Source: Pseudomonas extremaustralis (GTDB lineage Bacteria > Pseudomonadota > Gammaproteobacteria > Pseudomonadales > Pseudomonadaceae). Taken from it: DNA of 64,000 bases. The stretch covers positions 1,178,001 through 1,242,000 of the forward strand of contig NZ_LT629689.1 in NCBI RefSeq assembly GCF_900102035.1, read 5' to 3'. The position numbers and the translations under genes are program-made. Below, piece after piece: positions 29,632-38,106 of this stretch. Under the pieces are notes generated by a model. It was not told the DNA's origin, did no database searches, and was given only the letters and a program-made list of their open reading frames with translations. The first letter of the stretch is position 1; the number at the start of each line of letters is the position of its first letter.

Positions 29632-31490
29632 CAGCGGGCTCCCGGGTGGTTTTTCAGCGCGGTTTTCATTTGTTCGTTCGTCAGTGGCGTGGGGCTGACT
29701 TCCCACCAGGTTTCCAGGGCTTCGTCATTCTTCGCCTCGATGGCCGGGCGACCGAAGCGGTTCCACCACGCCGCCGAGGTGCCGGGCGGGTAGTAATTGG
29801 GAATCCACAGGTAATTCCATTGCAGCACCCGGTCGAGGGCGTGGGCATAGGTGAGCATCTGCGCCTGGGTGTCGGCTTTGACCAGGCCCTTGATCAGGCT
29901 GTCGACCGCCGGGTCCTTGAGCACGATGTAGTTGTTGGCGCCGGGGTCGAACGCGGCGGCGGAGCCGAAGTAGTTATACAGCTCCATGCCCGGCGAGGTG
30001 GTGACCGGGAAACCGGTGACGATCATGTCGTAGTCCCGGGTCATCAGGCGGTTGACGTACTGCGAGGAGTCGATGCGGCGGATGTTCAGGGTTATTCCGA
30101 TCTGCGCCAGGTTGCGCTTGTACGGCAGCAACAGGCGCTCCAGGCCGGCCTGGGCATTGAGGAAGGTGAACTCCAGCGGCTCGCCTTCGGCGTTGACCAG
30201 CTTGTCGCCGTCGGGTTTCCAGCCTGCTTCCTCGAGCAGCGCCAGGGCTTGCAGTTGCTTGTCGCGGATCATGCCGCTGCCATCGGTGACCGGCGCCTTG
30301 AACACCTGGGTGAACACCTCGTCGGGCACCTGGCCGCGCAGGGGTTCCAGGATCGCCAGTTCTTCCGGGCTGGGCAGTTGGGTGGCGGCCAGTGGACTGT
30401 TGGAGAAAAAGCTCTGCTGGCGGATGTACATGGAGCGCATCATCTGCCGGTTGGCCCATTCGAAATCCCACAGCATCGCCAGGGCCTGGCGTACGCGGCG
30501 GTCCTTGAACACCGGGTTTTGCACGTTGAACACATAGCCCTGGGCCGGTTGCGGCATCTCTTTGGCCAAGTGCGCGCGTTGCAAGCGTCCGTCGTCCAGG
30601 GCCGGGCCGTTGTAGCCGATGGAGTAGCCGGTGGCGGAGAACTCACGGTTGAAATCGTAGGCGCCACCGCGCAGCACCTGGCGCGCCACCTCGGTGTCGC
30701 CGAAGAACTCCAGGCTCAGGTGATCGAAGTTGTACAGGCCACGGCTGACGGGCAAGTCCTTGCCCCACCAGTTCGGGTCGCGGGTGAAGGTGATGGTGCT
30801 GCCGGCGTCGATTTTGCTGATCTTGTACGGGCCGCTGCCCAGCGGGGCTTCGTAGCCGCCGCCGTTGGCGAAGTCGCGGGTTTTCCACCAGTGTTCGGGG
30901 AATACCGGCAGGACGGCGATATCCAGGGGCAGGGTGCGGTTTTCGTTGCTGGAAAAATCGAAGCGCACCTGGCGCGGGCCTTCGACCTCGACGTGCTTGA
31001 CGTCGGCGAACACCGTGCGAAAGCGCAGGCTGCCCTGGGTCATCAGCAGGTCGAAGCTGTAGCGCACGTCTTCGGCGGTGATCGGCGTGCCATCGGCGAA
31101 ACGTGCCTTGGGGTTGAGGTAGAAGCGCAGCGACAGGCCGTCGTCGGCGCGGTCCATCTTCTCGGCCACCAGGCCGTAGACCGTGTAGGGCTCATCCAGG
31201 GAGCGCTGGGCCAGGGGCGAATACAGCCAGCCGTCGACCTGGGACACGCCGATGCCTTTGTCGATATAGGGCAGTACGTGGTCGAAACGCCCGATCTCGA
31301 TGGCCGAACGCCGCAGGCTGCCGCCCTTGGGGGCGTTGGGGTTGGTGTAGTCGAAATGGCTGAAGCCGGCGGGGTATTTGGCCGGTTCGCCGTACACGGT
31401 CAGATAGGTTTGCGGGGCCGCGATCACAGCGGTGCTGGCCAGCAGCAGGGCCAGGGTGGAGCTAAATAGAGTCGAAAAAGCCAGTCGCAT
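29631..31490 (-). CDS. yejA: Peptide ABC transporter, periplasmic binding protein YejA
   Basis: A 619-residue family 5 binding protein. A signal peptide ([17 protein letters not shown], cleavage near AAPQ) precedes the mature chain. The YejA-specific start [19 protein letters not shown] and [17 protein letters not shown] are present, as is the late [22 protein letters not shown]. It captures peptides for YejBEF. The ATG at 31490 has AAGG upstream; a longer in-frame start would spoil the signal peptide. Confidence 0.93.
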   Translation of the reverse strand: MRLAFSTLFSSTLALLLASTAVIAAPQTYLTVYGEPAKYPAGFSHFDYTNPNAPKGGSLRRSAIEIGRFDHVLPYIDKGIGVSQVDGWLYSPLAQRSLDEPYTVYGLVAEKMDRADDGLSLRFYLNPKARFADGTPITAEDVRYSFDLLMTQGSLRFRTVFADVKHVEVEGPRQVRFDFSSNENRTLPLDIAVLPVFPEHWWKTRDFANGGGYEAPLGSGPYKISKIDAGSTITFTRDPNWWGKDLPVSRGLYNFDHLSLEFFGDTEVARQVLRGGAYDFNREFSATGYSIGYNGPALDDGRLQRAHLAKEMPQPAQGYVFNVQNPVFKDRRVRQALAMLWDFEWANRQMMRSMYIRQQSFFSNSPLAATQLPSPEELAILEPLRGQVPDEVFTQVFKAPVTDGSGMIRDKQLQALALLEEAGWKPDGDKLVNAEGEPLEFTFLNAQAGLERLLLPYKRNLAQIGITLNIRRIDSSQYVNRLMTRDYDMIVTGFPVTTSPGMELYNYFGSAAAFDPGANNYIVLKDPAVDSLIKGLVKADTQAQMLTYAHALDRVLQWNYLWIPNYYPPGTSAAWWNRFGRPAIEAKNDEALETWWEVSPTPLTNEQMKTALKNHPGAR

Positions 31491-31567
31491 TATCAGCCTT
31501 GAGCGCCGGGAGGAGAAGAATAGGGCTTTGTACGCTAACGGCCAGAGCATCGCCAGTCATCCCATGC

Positions 31568-31597
31568 ACAACGGCCCACCAAAAGGCGGGCCGTTGT
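31568..31597 (-). terminator. Hairpin after the second parvulin gene
   Basis: Minus-strand arms ACAACGGCCC and GGGCCGTTGT, with an inner GCC/GGT pairing around TTTT, start 23 bases past the stop. There is no long T-run behind it. Confidence 0.6.
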
Positions 31598-31620
31598 ATG
31601 AAGCCTCAGCGCGGACTGGA

Positions 31621-31902
31621 TCAGTCCTGGCGGCTGGTGACTTCCAGCAGGTGATAACCGAACTGGGTTTTCACCGGGCCTTGCACGGTGTTGACCGGGG
31701 CGCTGAATACGACGGTGTCGAATTCTTTGACCATTTGGCCTGGACCGAACGAACCCAGGTCACCGCCTTGGCGGCTGGACGGGCAGCTGGAGTTGGCTTT
31801 GGCGACTTCTGCGAAATCGGCGCCGCCTTCGATCTGGGCTTTGAGTTCGTTGCACTTTTCTTCAGTGGAAACGAGGATGTGGCGGGCGGTGGCTTTGGCC
31901 AT
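31621..31902 (-). CDS. ppiC: Parvulin-type peptidyl-prolyl isomerase (PpiC)
   Basis: A 93-residue single-domain parvulin, ARHILVST at the start, SSCPSSRQGGDLG in the active loop, PGQMV and FGYHLLEV. The ATG at 31902 has AAGGAG ten bases before it; the longer open frame upstream is not parvulin-like. It is a paralogue of the protein at 17442 with clear differences in the active loop. It is the last host gene before the prophage. Confidence 0.92.
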   Translation of the reverse strand: MAKATARHILVSTEEKCNELKAQIEGGADFAEVAKANSSCPSSRQGGDLGSFGPGQMVKEFDTVVFSAPVNTVQGPVKTQFGYHLLEVTSRQD

Positions 31903-32049
31903 GGGGATTAACTCCTTGAGTGAAAAGGGTGAGCCTACCGGATTCAGGCGGTTATTTCCTGGCAAAGTTCCGCGAGGGGGGGGTGAGGGCGATGTGCGGA
32001 GCTTTTGTGGCGAGTGAGCTTGCTCCTGTGGCGGTCTGACAGGTTGCTG

Positions 32050-32362
32050 GGGACCGAGTACATATCCGTTATTGAGGTCACGGCGGCTTAGGGTTCCGCT
32101 CTTACAGCGGGTCACTTTGGAAAAGCCCCAAAGTAACCAAAGGGCTCTTGCCCCACCACTCGGCACCTCGCTAGTGCTCGGTGTGCCCGAACGCAGGCTT
32201 GAATCCGTGGGCCGCCGTCATGGGCCATCCATGGCCCAGGACGGCTAACCCGGCGTCCTGCCGGGTTACCCACGGATTCAAACCTGCGTTCGGCCAGCGT
32301 GGTTGATGGGGCGTCTGAGATCAAAGTCAAAAGCAGAGCAAAAGCAGAGCAAGAGCTGGAGC
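32050..32362. repeat. Structured dispersed Pseudomonas repeat (three-way junction)
   Basis: No credible gene is present here. An outer stem pairs 32187-32211 with 32269-32293 at 24 of 25 positions (CCGAACGCAGG...CCGTGGG). Inside are two hairpins: 32214-32245 (GCCGTC / GACGGC, continued by TGGGCCAT / ATGGCCCA) and 32247-32267 (AACCCGGC / GCCGGGTT, loop GTCCT). The flank on the left (AAAGTAACCAAAGGGCTCTT) and the tandem AAAAGCAGAGC on the right are parts I recall from many Pseudomonas genomes. Limits are approximate. Confidence 0.65.
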
Positions 32363-32460
32363 TGTAAGCGCGCGCCGGATTTGGCACCGCTTAGCGAGAC
32401 ACTTGGCATAGTGCATCTAAGGCAGTTTTGACGCGTTTTAGCGGAACAATTGGCACCGCG
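32363..32460. other. Candidate phage right end with MuA-type binding repeats
   Basis: TTAGCGAGACACTTGGCA at 32391-32408 and TTAGCGGAACAATTGGCA at 32438-32455 are near copies 47 bases apart; a third related half, TTGGCACCGC, is at 32381. Mu-type ends carry repeated transposase sites and start with TG; a TG is at 32363 just where the host repeat ends. The remaining bases to 32487 show no gene. Confidence 0.45.
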
Positions 32461-32487
32461 CCCCTGCCGCGGATTTGCACATAAGCT

Positions 32488-32847
32488 TCAGACAGAGTCA
32501 TCAGGGGAGACGGGCCAGCTTATATCTACCGGGAATGCCTCTTGGCCTTCGATTCGATTCAGCTCAATCCGGTAAGCCTTCCATAGCGCCAGACGACTCA
32601 CCTCTTCGTCAGTAGCCCCGCCGACCTCTACCGCGTCTTGCAAAGGCCCCATCCGGTTTGCAGCAACTGCCAGAAATTGGTCGCGCTTGACTTTAGCTTT
32701 AACTGCAAGCTCTTCCACGCTGGGCGGTGAAAGCACTAATGCTGGGGGTTCGACCTTAGAATAAACCTCATTAGAGAATAGGTCCGCAGGCCCACCAACC
32801 GAACGCCATCCGAACTCACCATCGTTACGCACTGCAAAACCACTCAT
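32488..32847 (-). CDS. Tail fibre assembly protein
   Basis: A 119-residue protein of the Tfa type, with a short N-terminal part (FAVRNDGEFGWRSV) and the family's C-terminal helical region (KAKVKRDQFLAVAANRMGPLQDAVE...ALWKAYRIELNRIEG). Such proteins help fold or trimerise the fibre. It overlaps the fibre gene by four bases and is the last phage gene before the end. Confidence 0.8.
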   Translation of the reverse strand: MSGFAVRNDGEFGWRSVGGPADLFSNEVYSKVEPPALVLSPPSVEELAVKAKVKRDQFLAVAANRMGPLQDAVEVGGATDEEVSRLALWKAYRIELNRIEGQEAFPVDISWPVSPDDSV

Positions 32848-34349
32848 ACATCATCCTCCCAGCCGCCTAGCACCAAACCAGAAGCTCCTGCGTTTGACGC
32901 ATAAAAGATATATCCCCGTTCGGGCACCATTTCTCCGCTGGCGGCAACATGCGTGGCGCCAGCAGAAGCCCCCTGACTAAGATGCAAAGGAGATGCACCA
33001 ATAGGTGTATAAATCACGCCGTAATGTCCGGGATTTGGCGCCGCAATCAACGAAGAGTTCGAAAGGTAGCCATATAGCGTGAGCGAGATTTTTAAGGCTG
33101 TAGGCGGGACAAACGCTCCCAGCGCTACCGGCACAAAGGTCGGAGGATGAGATGGATTCCCCTGCACACCGCTTACCATACCTGGCAGCGTAACGACGTT
33201 GGTTGCAGCAGCAGGACGAATACGAACAAAACGATTCCACTGCGTGTATGACAAAGGAAACTTATTTGCACTGCTGTCAGTAAAAAACGAGCTAAACCGG
33301 CTTGCGATATAACCAGCGGGCAGCACCGGCTCGTATGCAAAACGCAGGTTGTCCGAAGCCGCCGTCGCTAATGCCGAATGGCTTGCAGTTATTTGGCTGG
33401 CCGAGTCAATCGACTTGATCGTCACACCCCAGGGGAACAACGCGCTGCTGAACTGCATGCCAACACGCATAGAGGCAGTACTGGGTAGGCCAGTGATAAC
33501 CGGGGAACCTAGCGTGGTGGATCCCAATAGCACTGGCATCAATGCTGCCGTGGCTGCAACCGACTCTCCGTTTGTTGCAACCCATGCACCGTAACAGCTT
33601 GAAGGAGCCACGACCCCAACATCCAGCCCGCCCAACCCACTACTCTGCATATTGAGGCTTTGTTCAACTCGACCCACAGCCTGAACGGCACTCCCACTAC
33701 CTATAACGAGCTTCTCAGCTTTCAAAGAGATAACTGAATTGGTTCCAGTAGCCCAAACTGATAGCTTTTGATGGCGGCTAAAGATAGGAATCGCTTTTAG
33801 TCTTCCAACCTCCAGGGCTAGCAGATCCTCAACCTCTGCCCTGGAATACGTAACCCCTTTAGAATAAGCATCAATGATGCCGTACCCTGCCAGGCTCGTC
33901 GCTTTTGCAGCCTTGCTAGCAAGTGCGTTAGTTACGGTAGTGGCGAAGTTAGGGTCATTGCCCAAGGCTTCAGCCAGTTCTTTCAAGGTGTCGAGTGCGG
34001 CAGGCGACGAGTCAACGAGGTCAGAAACCGCCTTTTGGATTGCAGTTGCTGTCTCTGTTTTGGTGAACGCATCGGTGATGCCAAAGCCGCTAACGGTAGT
34101 CGGCTTGCCCCCGAGCTTTGCCCAGGTAACTGCGGCGAGCTGGATAGCCTGAATCGCCTTAAGTACCTGAGAATCATCACCAGGCACGATGGTCAGACCA
34201 CCACCTAACACAAGATTCACCAACTCCCGCTGAATGGCGTTCAGCCACTCGGCAGTGATGACCGTGGCATCTACACCAGTGCCTGGCTGCCCCTTTGTGA
34301 ACTCCTTCGCACCATTCGCAGTGCTGGTGCTATCTCCGATTTTCTGCAT
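32844..34349 (-). CDS. Tail fibre protein
   Basis: A 501-residue fibre. The N-terminal part (about 1-60, GAKEFTKGQPGTGVDATVITAEWLNAIQ) is the conserved baseplate-joining piece. Then come fibre repeats with LGGKPTTVSGFGITDAFTK and SLAGYGIIDAYSKG. The last 300 residues are a variable receptor-binding region, visibly less GC-rich than neighbours. It sets host range. It abuts the gp48-type gene. Confidence 0.85.
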   Translation of the reverse strand: MQKIGDSTSTANGAKEFTKGQPGTGVDATVITAEWLNAIQRELVNLVLGGGLTIVPGDDSQVLKAIQAIQLAAVTWAKLGGKPTTVSGFGITDAFTKTETATAIQKAVSDLVDSSPAALDTLKELAEALGNDPNFATTVTNALASKAAKATSLAGYGIIDAYSKGVTYSRAEVEDLLALEVGRLKAIPIFSRHQKLSVWATGTNSVISLKAEKLVIGSGSAVQAVGRVEQSLNMQSSGLGGLDVGVVAPSSCYGAWVATNGESVAATAALMPVLLGSTTLGSPVITGLPSTASMRVGMQFSSALFPWGVTIKSIDSASQITASHSALATAASDNLRFAYEPVLPAGYIASRFSSFFTDSSANKFPLSYTQWNRFVRIRPAAATNVVTLPGMVSGVQGNPSHPPTFVPVALGAFVPPTALKISLTLYGYLSNSSLIAAPNPGHYGVIYTPIGASPLHLSQGASAGATHVAASGEMVPERGYIFYASNAGASGLVLGGWEDDV

Positions 34350-34924
34350 CAGTTGTCTCCATAGCCAAATAGCAAAATGGACTCAGCCGGTTTCATCTGG
34401 CTAAGTCGGCACTCAAGTGATTTGTTGCCCCAGGCAGCTAGCGGATCACCAGCAGCGGACATTCCCGCAACGGCATAGCTGACGGTCACTGCGGGGGCAT
34501 TGACCCGCCACGCGTAGTTCCAGTCGCCGCCATAGATGGCGTCGCCCGCTCGCGCAATGCCCGCACGGGCGGGCCGAAAGGTAGTGATGGTAATGTCGTA
34601 GCCGAGAGACTTAGCCAGGGCGATGAAAAAGGATTTGCTCTGACCGCCACGGGCTTGCAGCTTGCTGACAACAGCCTGGACGCGCTGGCGGACGGACTGC
34701 GCCACGCCGAAAAGGCACGGGTCCGGCAAAGCCAGCACACGCTCCCAGTCAGCCAGTCCCATGCCTGAGTCAGCAAAAATTGCGCTGTAAACCGCCTCGG
34801 CCTGCACGTCCGATTGGGTCAGAGCATTAGCCTCAGCCTCAATGGCGGCAGACAGCAGCGGCGCCGTGCCGTCGTAAGAGACGGGAGGCAACAGCAGCCG
34901 TAGCTGATCTGCTAGAGCAGTCAT
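34349..34924 (-). CDS. Mu gp48-like tail protein (YmfQ/DUF2313)
   Basis: A 191-residue protein of the DUF2313 family, which lies between the baseplate J-type protein and the fibre in Mu-like phages. Typical parts are LADQLRLLLPPVSYD, MGLADWERVLALPDPC and the RQRVQAVVSKLQARGGQSKSFF region. The ATG at 34924 overlaps the upstream stop (ATGA). Probably a baseplate-fibre connector. Confidence 0.87.
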   Translation of the reverse strand: MTALADQLRLLLPPVSYDGTAPLLSAAIEAEANALTQSDVQAEAVYSAIFADSGMGLADWERVLALPDPCLFGVAQSVRQRVQAVVSKLQARGGQSKSFFIALAKSLGYDITITTFRPARAGIARAGDAIYGGDWNYAWRVNAPAVTVSYAVAGMSAAGDPLAAWGNKSLECRLSQMKPAESILLFGYGDN

Positions 34925-35991
34925 TCCAGCAGGCCCAGAGTGATGGTGCCTGGCCGAATCCAACCGACCAGAAGCGGATCGTCAGAAGCTTTGACGTTGC
35001 CCACGGGCTCTGTAACAGATCTGTCAATGACACCTGCCAGGTTGTTGATCATGGCTTCTATCTGCGAGCGCTTGAGTGTCTCGCGTGGCTTCATTGCACC
35101 CAGCAGCGCGTTGTAACCGGCCTGTGCAGCTACCTGCACATCTGCCAAGGTGTAGCCGTCGGCCACTTCAACCAGTGCAATGGAGTCGACGCTCCGTATG
35201 GTTGGGGCAAAGACCCATACGTCCGCAATGACTGAACACAGGCTCAGCACGTGTTCCTTACATAGAGCGATGACCTCGGCAGAAGGGTTGCCGGTGCTGG
35301 CGGTGATGACCAGGTCAACGGTGCCGCCGCCTCGACGGCCAGGCAGGACCAGGGCGTCAGCCACGCCATCGACCTCTTTAGCCCAGCGCTTGAAGTCGTA
35401 AACGGTGCCGCCCGCAGGTGGCGACTGAATGATGTCGAGCAGTCGGGCGAGCAGCGACTCGGGCTTCTCCTGATCCTCGCCACCGGTAGTTTCTCCGATG
35501 AAACTAGCGGTGGCGTCCATGCCCAACGGCGGGCTGGTGAGGACCAAGTCGCCGGTCAAACCGTTGAGTGAGGCACCCACGGTTTGAGCCCTAACTTGGA
35601 CTGTCGCGGTGCCGTCAGTGCCAAGTATCGCGCTAACCAGACTATCGAACTGTTGCCCTGTCGTGCGATGGGTCAAGGTCGAGCCTTGTAGCAGCTCAAC
35701 ACCTTGAGTGCCCTTCAAATCCACGGTGCCAGTGGCCGCGACCGGTGCCTTGAGCGGAACACCACGAATGGCAGCGGCATGCACCAGCTCTTCCTCATCG
35801 GCAGTGTCCGGGAATATCTGGCGATAGGTCCAGGCCAGCTTCTGATATAGGCCTTCGATAGTAGCGGCAATGGCCGCAGACCGGATGTAGTGGTCGCTGT
35901 CGGTACCGATGTCGGCTTCATCGTTGAGCGCTTTAATGTCCCGCAGAATGCCTGCCAGGATGGTCTCAAGATTGGGAGCGGAAAAGGCCAT
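34921..35991 (-). CDS. Mu gp47-like baseplate J protein
   Basis: A 356-residue baseplate wedge protein of the gpJ/gp47 family. The start LETILAGILRDIKALND, AAIRGVPLKAPVAATGTV and SLLARLLDIIQSPPAGGT are diagnostic, followed by WAKEVDGVADALVLPGRRGGGTVDLVI. It starts one base after the gp46-type stop. Confidence 0.9.
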   Translation of the reverse strand: MAFSAPNLETILAGILRDIKALNDEADIGTDSDHYIRSAAIAATIEGLYQKLAWTYRQIFPDTADEEELVHAAAIRGVPLKAPVAATGTVDLKGTQGVELLQGSTLTHRTTGQQFDSLVSAILGTDGTATVQVRAQTVGASLNGLTGDLVLTSPPLGMDATASFIGETTGGEDQEKPESLLARLLDIIQSPPAGGTVYDFKRWAKEVDGVADALVLPGRRGGGTVDLVITASTGNPSAEVIALCKEHVLSLCSVIADVWVFAPTIRSVDSIALVEVADGYTLADVQVAAQAGYNALLGAMKPRETLKRSQIEAMINNLAGVIDRSVTEPVGNVKASDDPLLVGWIRPGTITLGLLE

Positions 35992-35992
35992 G

Positions 35993-36343
35993 TCAAATCA
36001 CCCTTACAGGTTGGCGAAACACCTGCGGATTGCCGGTGGCGTCGATGATGTCGATTTGCAGCGTGAGCCAGCCGTTATGGGGCTGCTCGGCAGTTATGGT
36101 GATCGCCTTTGCGCGGCCGTCGTCCAGCAGAGGCTTGAGCGCTTGCTCGGCGTATTGCTTGGCAAGGATGCCCACCCGAGGGAGGTCTTTTTCGCGGCGG
36201 AGTTCGTGCAGGCGGGAGCCCAGGTTGGGATCTTTCCACCAGGTTCCGAGGGGGGTCATAAGGCGTACGTAGACGGCGTTTGCCAGCGTTTTTATACGCT
36301 GGCCCGTCAAGTCGCCTGTAGTTGGGTTTATGCCTGCGTCCAT
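35993..36343 (-). CDS. Mu gp46-like baseplate protein (gpW/gp25 family)
   Basis: A 116-residue protein with VYVRLMTPLGTWWKDPNLGSRLHELRREKD, the pattern of Mu gp46, a gp25-like wedge component. It is the first gene after the late-promoter-like element at 36377-36399, which is 33 bases from its ATG. Confidence 0.88.
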   Translation of the reverse strand: MDAGINPTTGDLTGQRIKTLANAVYVRLMTPLGTWWKDPNLGSRLHELRREKDLPRVGILAKQYAEQALKPLLDDGRAKAITITAEQPHNGWLTLQIDIIDATGNPQVFRQPVRVI

Positions 36344-36376
36344 AGGCTGGCATGTTGTCGCGCAGGCGCGATCAGC

Positions 36377-36399
36377 TGAGTATCAGCGGGGTTTAAGAA
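36377..36399 (-). promoter_or_regulatory. Late-promoter-like element, copy 1 (baseplate block)
   Basis: A 23-bp sequence, plus-strand core GTATCAGCGGGGTTTAAG, is repeated without change at 47398 and 55869. On the minus strand it ends in TGATACTCA, where GATACT can serve as a weak -10. It lies in the 75-bp gap before the gp46-type gene. Just upstream (36401-36419) is a partial second copy: TTAAACGCGCCTGA. Confidence 0.7.
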
Positions 36400-36418
36400 T
36401 GTCAGGCGCGTTTAAGTG

Positions 36419-36979
36419 TTACTGGAGTGGTTTGGGTGGTGGACCCGATGGGTGCGCATGCTGGTTATACAGATCGCGATCTGCCTGCATAGTCCGTGTA
36501 TGGTCGGCGATCTCGGCATCAGCCTTGATACTGCCCTCTACATGCTGATCGCCTGACATCTCCACCATGGGCGTCTCAAACCGCACCTTGTTCTTGACCT
36601 TAAACACCAGGTCATCAGTCACGACCTCAATCAGCCGACCACGCTTCATATGCACGTAGTCGCCCTCGTCGGTATAGAGCGATACCTCACCGTCCTTAAG
36701 CTGGAGCCGATACCGGCCGTCCTCACTGGCGACCACGACACAATGACTACTGTTACCTCCGATGGGGATCACCACGTACTCGGCACCAGGCAGTGGTGCA
36801 GAGCTGAAGCCATAGTGCTGGGCCAACTCTCCCGACACGGACTCATCCGCCAGGCCCTGCATTTCGACGCCAATCAGCGCCCCATGGGTGTTGCTGACTG
36901 CCGTAGCACGGAATGCCTGGCGAACCCTGCTCATCACCTTCCACACCTGGTCGCGCACCAGTTGCGCCATAACGCTCAT
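36419..36979 (-). CDS. Mu gp45-like baseplate spike protein (gpV)
   Basis: A 186-residue protein of the gp45/gpV family: VRQAFRATAVSNTHGALIGVEMQGLADESVSGELAQHYG is not quoted in full but its GLADE and HYGF motifs are seen, followed by EYVVIPIGGNSSHCVVVASEDGR in part. The C-terminal part has beta-strand repeats (VVTDDLVFKVKNKVRFETP) and NQHAHPSGPPPKP, a metal-type HxH apex of spike tips. It starts at the stop of the gpP-type gene. Confidence 0.87.
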   Translation of the reverse strand: MSVMAQLVRDQVWKVMSRVRQAFRATAVSNTHGALIGVEMQGLADESVSGELAQHYGFSSAPLPGAEYVVIPIGGNSSHCVVVASEDGRYRLQLKDGEVSLYTDEGDYVHMKRGRLIEVVTDDLVFKVKNKVRFETPMVEMSGDQHVEGSIKADAEIADHTRTMQADRDLYNQHAHPSGPPPKPLQ

Positions 36980-38106
36980 CAGGCGCCCCTAATAATTTGA
37001 ATTATGGCTGCATCCGGGTTGGTCTTGCCTTTGTGTTTTTTCACCTTGTTACCGTCCAGCACCCACATTTTGTCTTCACGCAAGCGCAACTCAGTGATAG
37101 CCCCTTCGCCACGGGCCAGGCGCAAGGTGCGAGACATCAGAAAGTAAATGTCATTCAGTCCATGGGGCTCACTGCGTACGATGACGCGCTGCCCTGGCGT
37201 CCACACCTGCCCGTTGTCAGCCCTATGGCCTTTGACTACGGCGCGGATCTCGAAGCCCTCCAAGCGACTATCAGACAAGAGCTTACGAGCGCGAGTTGTT
37301 GCCATGTCCTGGTTTTCGCTGGAGCTGTCTACCACCACCCTGGGGCGGAATATTCCACGACGGGCCAGCGTTTCGTCCTGGACCTGGGAGCGAAGGTGCG
37401 AACGCTTGGTGTCCAGCCCATCATTGGCGTATTGACCATGCTGGCCCAGGACGGTGATCTGGCTGTATCGGTTGGCAATGGACCGGCGCACGCTTAGGCG
37501 CTGCACGTTGTTGCCCACACCGTCTTCGCGCATCACAAGCGCACCCACGGGCGCAGTAGTGTAGTCCGGCCCGCCGATGATCAATCGGCCGTCCGGTTCC
37601 ACCCAGGGCCACAGGCCATTGGCCTCGGCGACCTGGAGCAAAGCCTCCCAGGCGGTTTGTCCTGGTTCAATTTGGACACGGCGGCGGGTCTTGGCCTGTT
37701 CAGCGCGAATCTCGACCTGGTACGCCCCCAGAGGCTTCACCACTTGATCGAGAATCTGCGCCAGAGTCGCCTCACGCATGGACACGAAAGGCGACGAGCA
37801 GTCCACCAGCGGCGCCGCCCGATCACGGCCGTTGATACGCATCGAGATGCCCTGACGCGAAACGTCATGTTCAAACTCGTCAATCTGGCCGGTGAGCACC
37901 CGATCACCATCCAACGTCAGCGAGCAGGTAGCGCCTTCCTTAATCACATCTGGCAAGCGAGTGGCGTTCTTGGTGTGAAGCTCTAGTTCAAAAGCATCGG
38001 CCGGGGTCAGCAGGTCGGACTCGACTGACCAGCCGTCCCAGGTGTCGTGCGCCAGGCCTCCAATGGAGAGCCGGATGGACGGAACAGGATCATTCAGCGT
38101 AAGCAC
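36979..38106 (-). CDS. Mu gpP-like baseplate hub protein
   Basis: A 375-residue hub protein (gp44/gpP). It shows the N-terminal RLSIGGLAHDTWDGWSVES, the INGRDRAAPLVDCS motif and QTAWEALLQVAEANGLWPW. The start is a GTG at 38106 with a strong GGGAGG site seven bases upstream; the gene overlaps the end of the gpN-type gene by 17 bases. Confidence 0.88.
   Translation of the reverse strand: MLTLNDPVPSIRLSIGGLAHDTWDGWSVESDLLTPADAFELELHTKNATRLPDVIKEGATCSLTLDGDRVLTGQIDEFEHDVSRQGISMRINGRDRAAPLVDCSSPFVSMREATLAQILDQVVKPLGAYQVEIRAEQAKTRRRVQIEPGQTAWEALLQVAEANGLWPWVEPDGRLIIGGPDYTTAPVGALVMREDGVGNNVQRLSVRRSIANRYSQITVLGQHGQYANDGLDTKRSHLRSQVQDETLARRGIFRPRVVVDSSSENQDMATTRARKLLSDSRLEGFEIRAVVKGHRADNGQVWTPGQRVIVRSEPHGLNDIYFLMSRTLRLARGEGAITELRLREDKMWVLDGNKVKKHKGKTNPDAAIIQIIRGA

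Noticed and set aside
29646..31469. A 607-codon plus-strand open frame opposite yejA
   Set aside because: Antisense shadow; yejA has clear family motifs throughout.
32112..32387. A 91-codon minus-strand frame near the prophage border
   Set aside because: It lies wholly in the palindromic dispersed repeat, whose stems explain the sequence.
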